DNA of 33,890 nucleotides from Myxococcales bacterium (lineage in GTDB: Bacteria; Myxococcota_A; Polyangia; Palsa-1104; JAEUJZ01). This document shows, one piece after another, positions 32,404 to 33,890 of this stretch. A program made the translations under genes and the position numbers. The stretch is taken from contig JAEUKB010000087.1 in assembly GCA_016794365.1 (NCBI GenBank), positions 1-33,890 on the forward strand. Direction: 5' to 3'. The number at the start of each line of letters is the position of its first letter. Position 1 is the first letter of the stretch. The notes beneath the pieces were generated by a model, which ran no database searches, had not been told where the DNA came from, and saw only the letters and a list, made by a program, of their open reading frames with translations.

Positions 32404-33537
32404 CTACGGATCTCTCCACACGCCGATGTCGGAACCTGTGGTTGATTTGGTCTTTGTCTTGTCCGCAGGCTTTTCGACCGGCTTGTCCGCAGGCTTTTCG
32501 ACCGGCTTCGCTTCAGGAACTGGCGCTTTGTCCATCGGCTTTTCAGCGGCGGCAGCCTTTCCTGGCTTGGCCAGCTTGGCGGTCTTTTTCATCGGCGCTT
32601 TTCCAGCCTTGGTCGGCTCGCTGGCTTCGGCGGCTTCGCTGGCCTTGGTCTTTTCTTCTGCGGCAGTCGCTTCGGTTGGCACCACCGGAGTCACCGCTTC
32701 GATGGGCTTGGGTTGACCGACCCGCGCGGGCGCTGCTTCCGTGGCAACGCTGACCGGCTGCACCGGCTTTGCGACGGTCTTGCTCTGCTTGGCCGGGCCC
32801 TTCATCGTCGATACCAGCGCCAGCCCACCAAACAAAAGCAGCGCCAGCGTCGCCACAATGATCGGAGTCTTGGGCTTTCCAACCGTCGGCTGCGTCTGCG
32901 GGCCCGACTTGGACTGCGACTGCTGACCCGACGGTACGCGCTGCTCTTTGGCGGTCTTTCCCGAGCGACTGACATCGCCCACCGTCTCGGCCAGCGGGTC
33001 CAGCGCCAGATCTCCACCCACGCCGGTTCGACGCGGTACACGCGGAATCCGAATCCCTTCCACCAGCGGCGAGCCCTTGCCCGACACCGAAGGCAAGAGC
33101 TGGTCCAGGCGCTGCGCAATCTCCGTCATCGTCGGTCGCTCTGACGGCTCTTTGCGCAGCATTTGATCGATCAGGTCGTCCAGCTCTTGCGGTGCCGACG
33201 GCACACAGTCCCGCAGATGCGGCGCGGCCTTGAACATGTGCTGACGCATCAGCGCGGCGGCGGTGTCGGCGTGAAACGGCAGCCGCCCAGCGATCATCTC
33301 GAACATCATCGCCCCGAGCGCGTAGACATCGACCTGCGCATTCAAGTCCTCGCGGCCCTCGCACTGCTCGGGCGACATATACAGCGGCGTCCCCAAGATC
33401 ATGCCGACCGTGGTTTTGCGCACAGGTCCGTCGAGAAACTTGGCAATCCCGAAGTCGAGCAGCTTCACCCGTTCCCCAAGCGGCGCGACGCTGTCCGGCA
33501 CCACAAAGATGTTTTCCGGCTTGAGATCGCGGTGAAC
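32404..33537 (-). pseudogene. Ser/Thr protein kinase lacking the N-lobe
   Basis: The frame keeps the C-lobe of a Hanks-type kinase: HRDLKPEN (about 33534-33511), LLDFGIAKF, GTPLYMSPEQ, DVYALGAMMFEMIAGRLPF and RKEPSERPT. It continues into a linker, one membrane helix (TPIIVATLALLLFGG) and a Lys/Ala/Pro/Glu-rich periplasmic tail with tandem repeats. An in-frame TGA at 33540-33538 sits one codon before His-Arg-Asp, and no N-lobe (Gly loop, VAIK Lys) is found in any minus frame up to the window end. The first usable starts (GTG 33507 or 33504) would exclude the catalytic Asp. It is either a broken gene or a chimeric assembly joint. Confidence 0.8.
32461..32508. repeat. perfect 24-bp tandem duplication in the kinase tail
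   Basis: Positions 32461-32484 and 32485-32508 are identical. In frame they encode two copies of an eight-residue KPADKPVE-type unit. Likely variable in copy number. Confidence 0.9.
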
Positions 33538-33631
33538 TCAAGCCCCGTCGGACAGCAGCCTGCTTCTGTTCCCCCAATGGCTCTTTCCCTCGCTGCCGCA
33601 AGGAAGGGACGCAGCGACCCAGACACAGGGC

Positions 33632-33660
33632 TTGTCATTGTCAAACGGTCTTCCTATGGT
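33632..33660 (+). promoter_or_regulatory. sigma70-like promoter candidate
   Basis: TTGTCA (33632-33637), 17-nt spacer, TATGGT (33655-33660). It is well placed to transcribe the exported-protein gene at 33669, with a start site at or within a few bases of its ATG, which would give a leaderless or nearly leaderless mRNA. No ribosome site precedes that ATG. Confidence 0.4.
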
Positions 33661-33668
33661 TCGACCCG

Positions 33669-33890
33669 ATGCGGCGGCGTCTCCTCCTTGTCCTCGTTTT
33701 GCTGGGCTTGCTGCTTCGCATCGGTTCTGCCAAGGCTGAGCCGACCGTTCTTTCGCAGCCAGCCCTCCTTCCCAGCGCGAGTCCGCTCTGCACAAGCGCA
33801 CTTGTTCCCTGCCTCGACATCGACGATCTCGCTGCGCATTCCTACGCCCACCTCATCGTCCTTCCCAAGACCGCAGCGCGCAGCTCTGCT
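33669..33890 (+). CDS. exported protein, 3' partial
   Basis: Open from ATG 33669 to the window end (74 codons). A clear Sec signal peptide: MRRRLLL followed by a Leu/Val-rich core and cleavage near SAKAEP (about residue 23). The following ~50 residues (PLCTSALVPCLDIDDLAAHSY) contain two Cys and no recognised domain. Divergent from the kinase remnant, with 131 bp between. Confidence 0.65.
   Translation, partial: MRRRLLLVLVLLGLLLRIGSAKAEPTVLSQPALLPSASPLCTSALVPCLDIDDLAAHSYAHLIVLPKTAARSSA

Overview
The window is a gene-dense bacterial chromosome segment with moderately high GC and one AT-rich patch near 11.45-11.58 kb. It encodes about 30 proteins. Several features suggest a Myxococcota (deltaproteobacterial) lineage: many small lipoproteins with Asp/Pro-rich or Cys-rich tails, a Ser/Thr protein kinase with a C-terminal membrane anchor beside a TPR protein, a DUF1549/DUF1588-type CxxCH protein, and a HAD-IG 5'-nucleotidase. 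The taxonomy is inference. I see no insertion sequence, prophage, CRISPR array, tRNA or rRNA.

Layout. 1-1082 (+): 3' part of a CxxCH protein that begins outside the window. 2716-1070 (-): miaE then miaA, two enzymes acting on tRNA A37. 2891-3919 (+): a lipoprotein and a multi-pass membrane protein, facing the next block across a strong hairpin. 9016-3964 (-): secreted dienelactone hydrolase, holB, a RicT/PSP1 protein with a ~350-residue Arg-rich disordered N-terminus, and a rhomboid protease with two zinc ribbons. 9157-10908 (+): a membrane histidine kinase. 13418-10921 (-): lipoprotein phosphatase, lipoprotein, GNAT acetyltransferase. 13484-14719 (+): serA. 15179-17905 (+): HAD 5'-nucleotidase and two lipoproteins, closed by an intrinsic terminator. 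19661-18172 (-): coaX and a TlpA-like thioredoxin, translationally coupled. 20095-22933 (+): exported START-domain protein, gamma-carbonic anhydrase and a FAAH2-like amidase. 30129-22943 (-): ABC-F ATPase, a three-subunit molybdo-hydroxylase of PaoABC type with Tat signal, and truB. 30194-30664 (+): Cys-rich lipoprotein. 33537-30718 (-): remnant of a Ser/Thr kinase, a TPR protein and a lipoprotein. 33669-end (+): start of an exported protein.

How the genes work together. RNA modification recurs (miaA, miaE, truB), and holB-ricT keeps the gene order known from Bacillus. The molybdo-hydroxylase subunits overlap or nearly touch and should form one periplasmic complex exported through the Tat signal on the 2Fe-2S subunit. 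The START protein and FAAH2-like amidase may form a small lipid-handling group (inference).

No obvious new defence or mobile system is present. The most unusual items are the Arg-rich RicT, the zinc-ribbon rhomboid, the START/FAAH2 neighbourhood, the kinase cut just before its HRD loop, a plus-strand terminator with no gene to terminate, and several clean inverted repeats in intergenic DNA.
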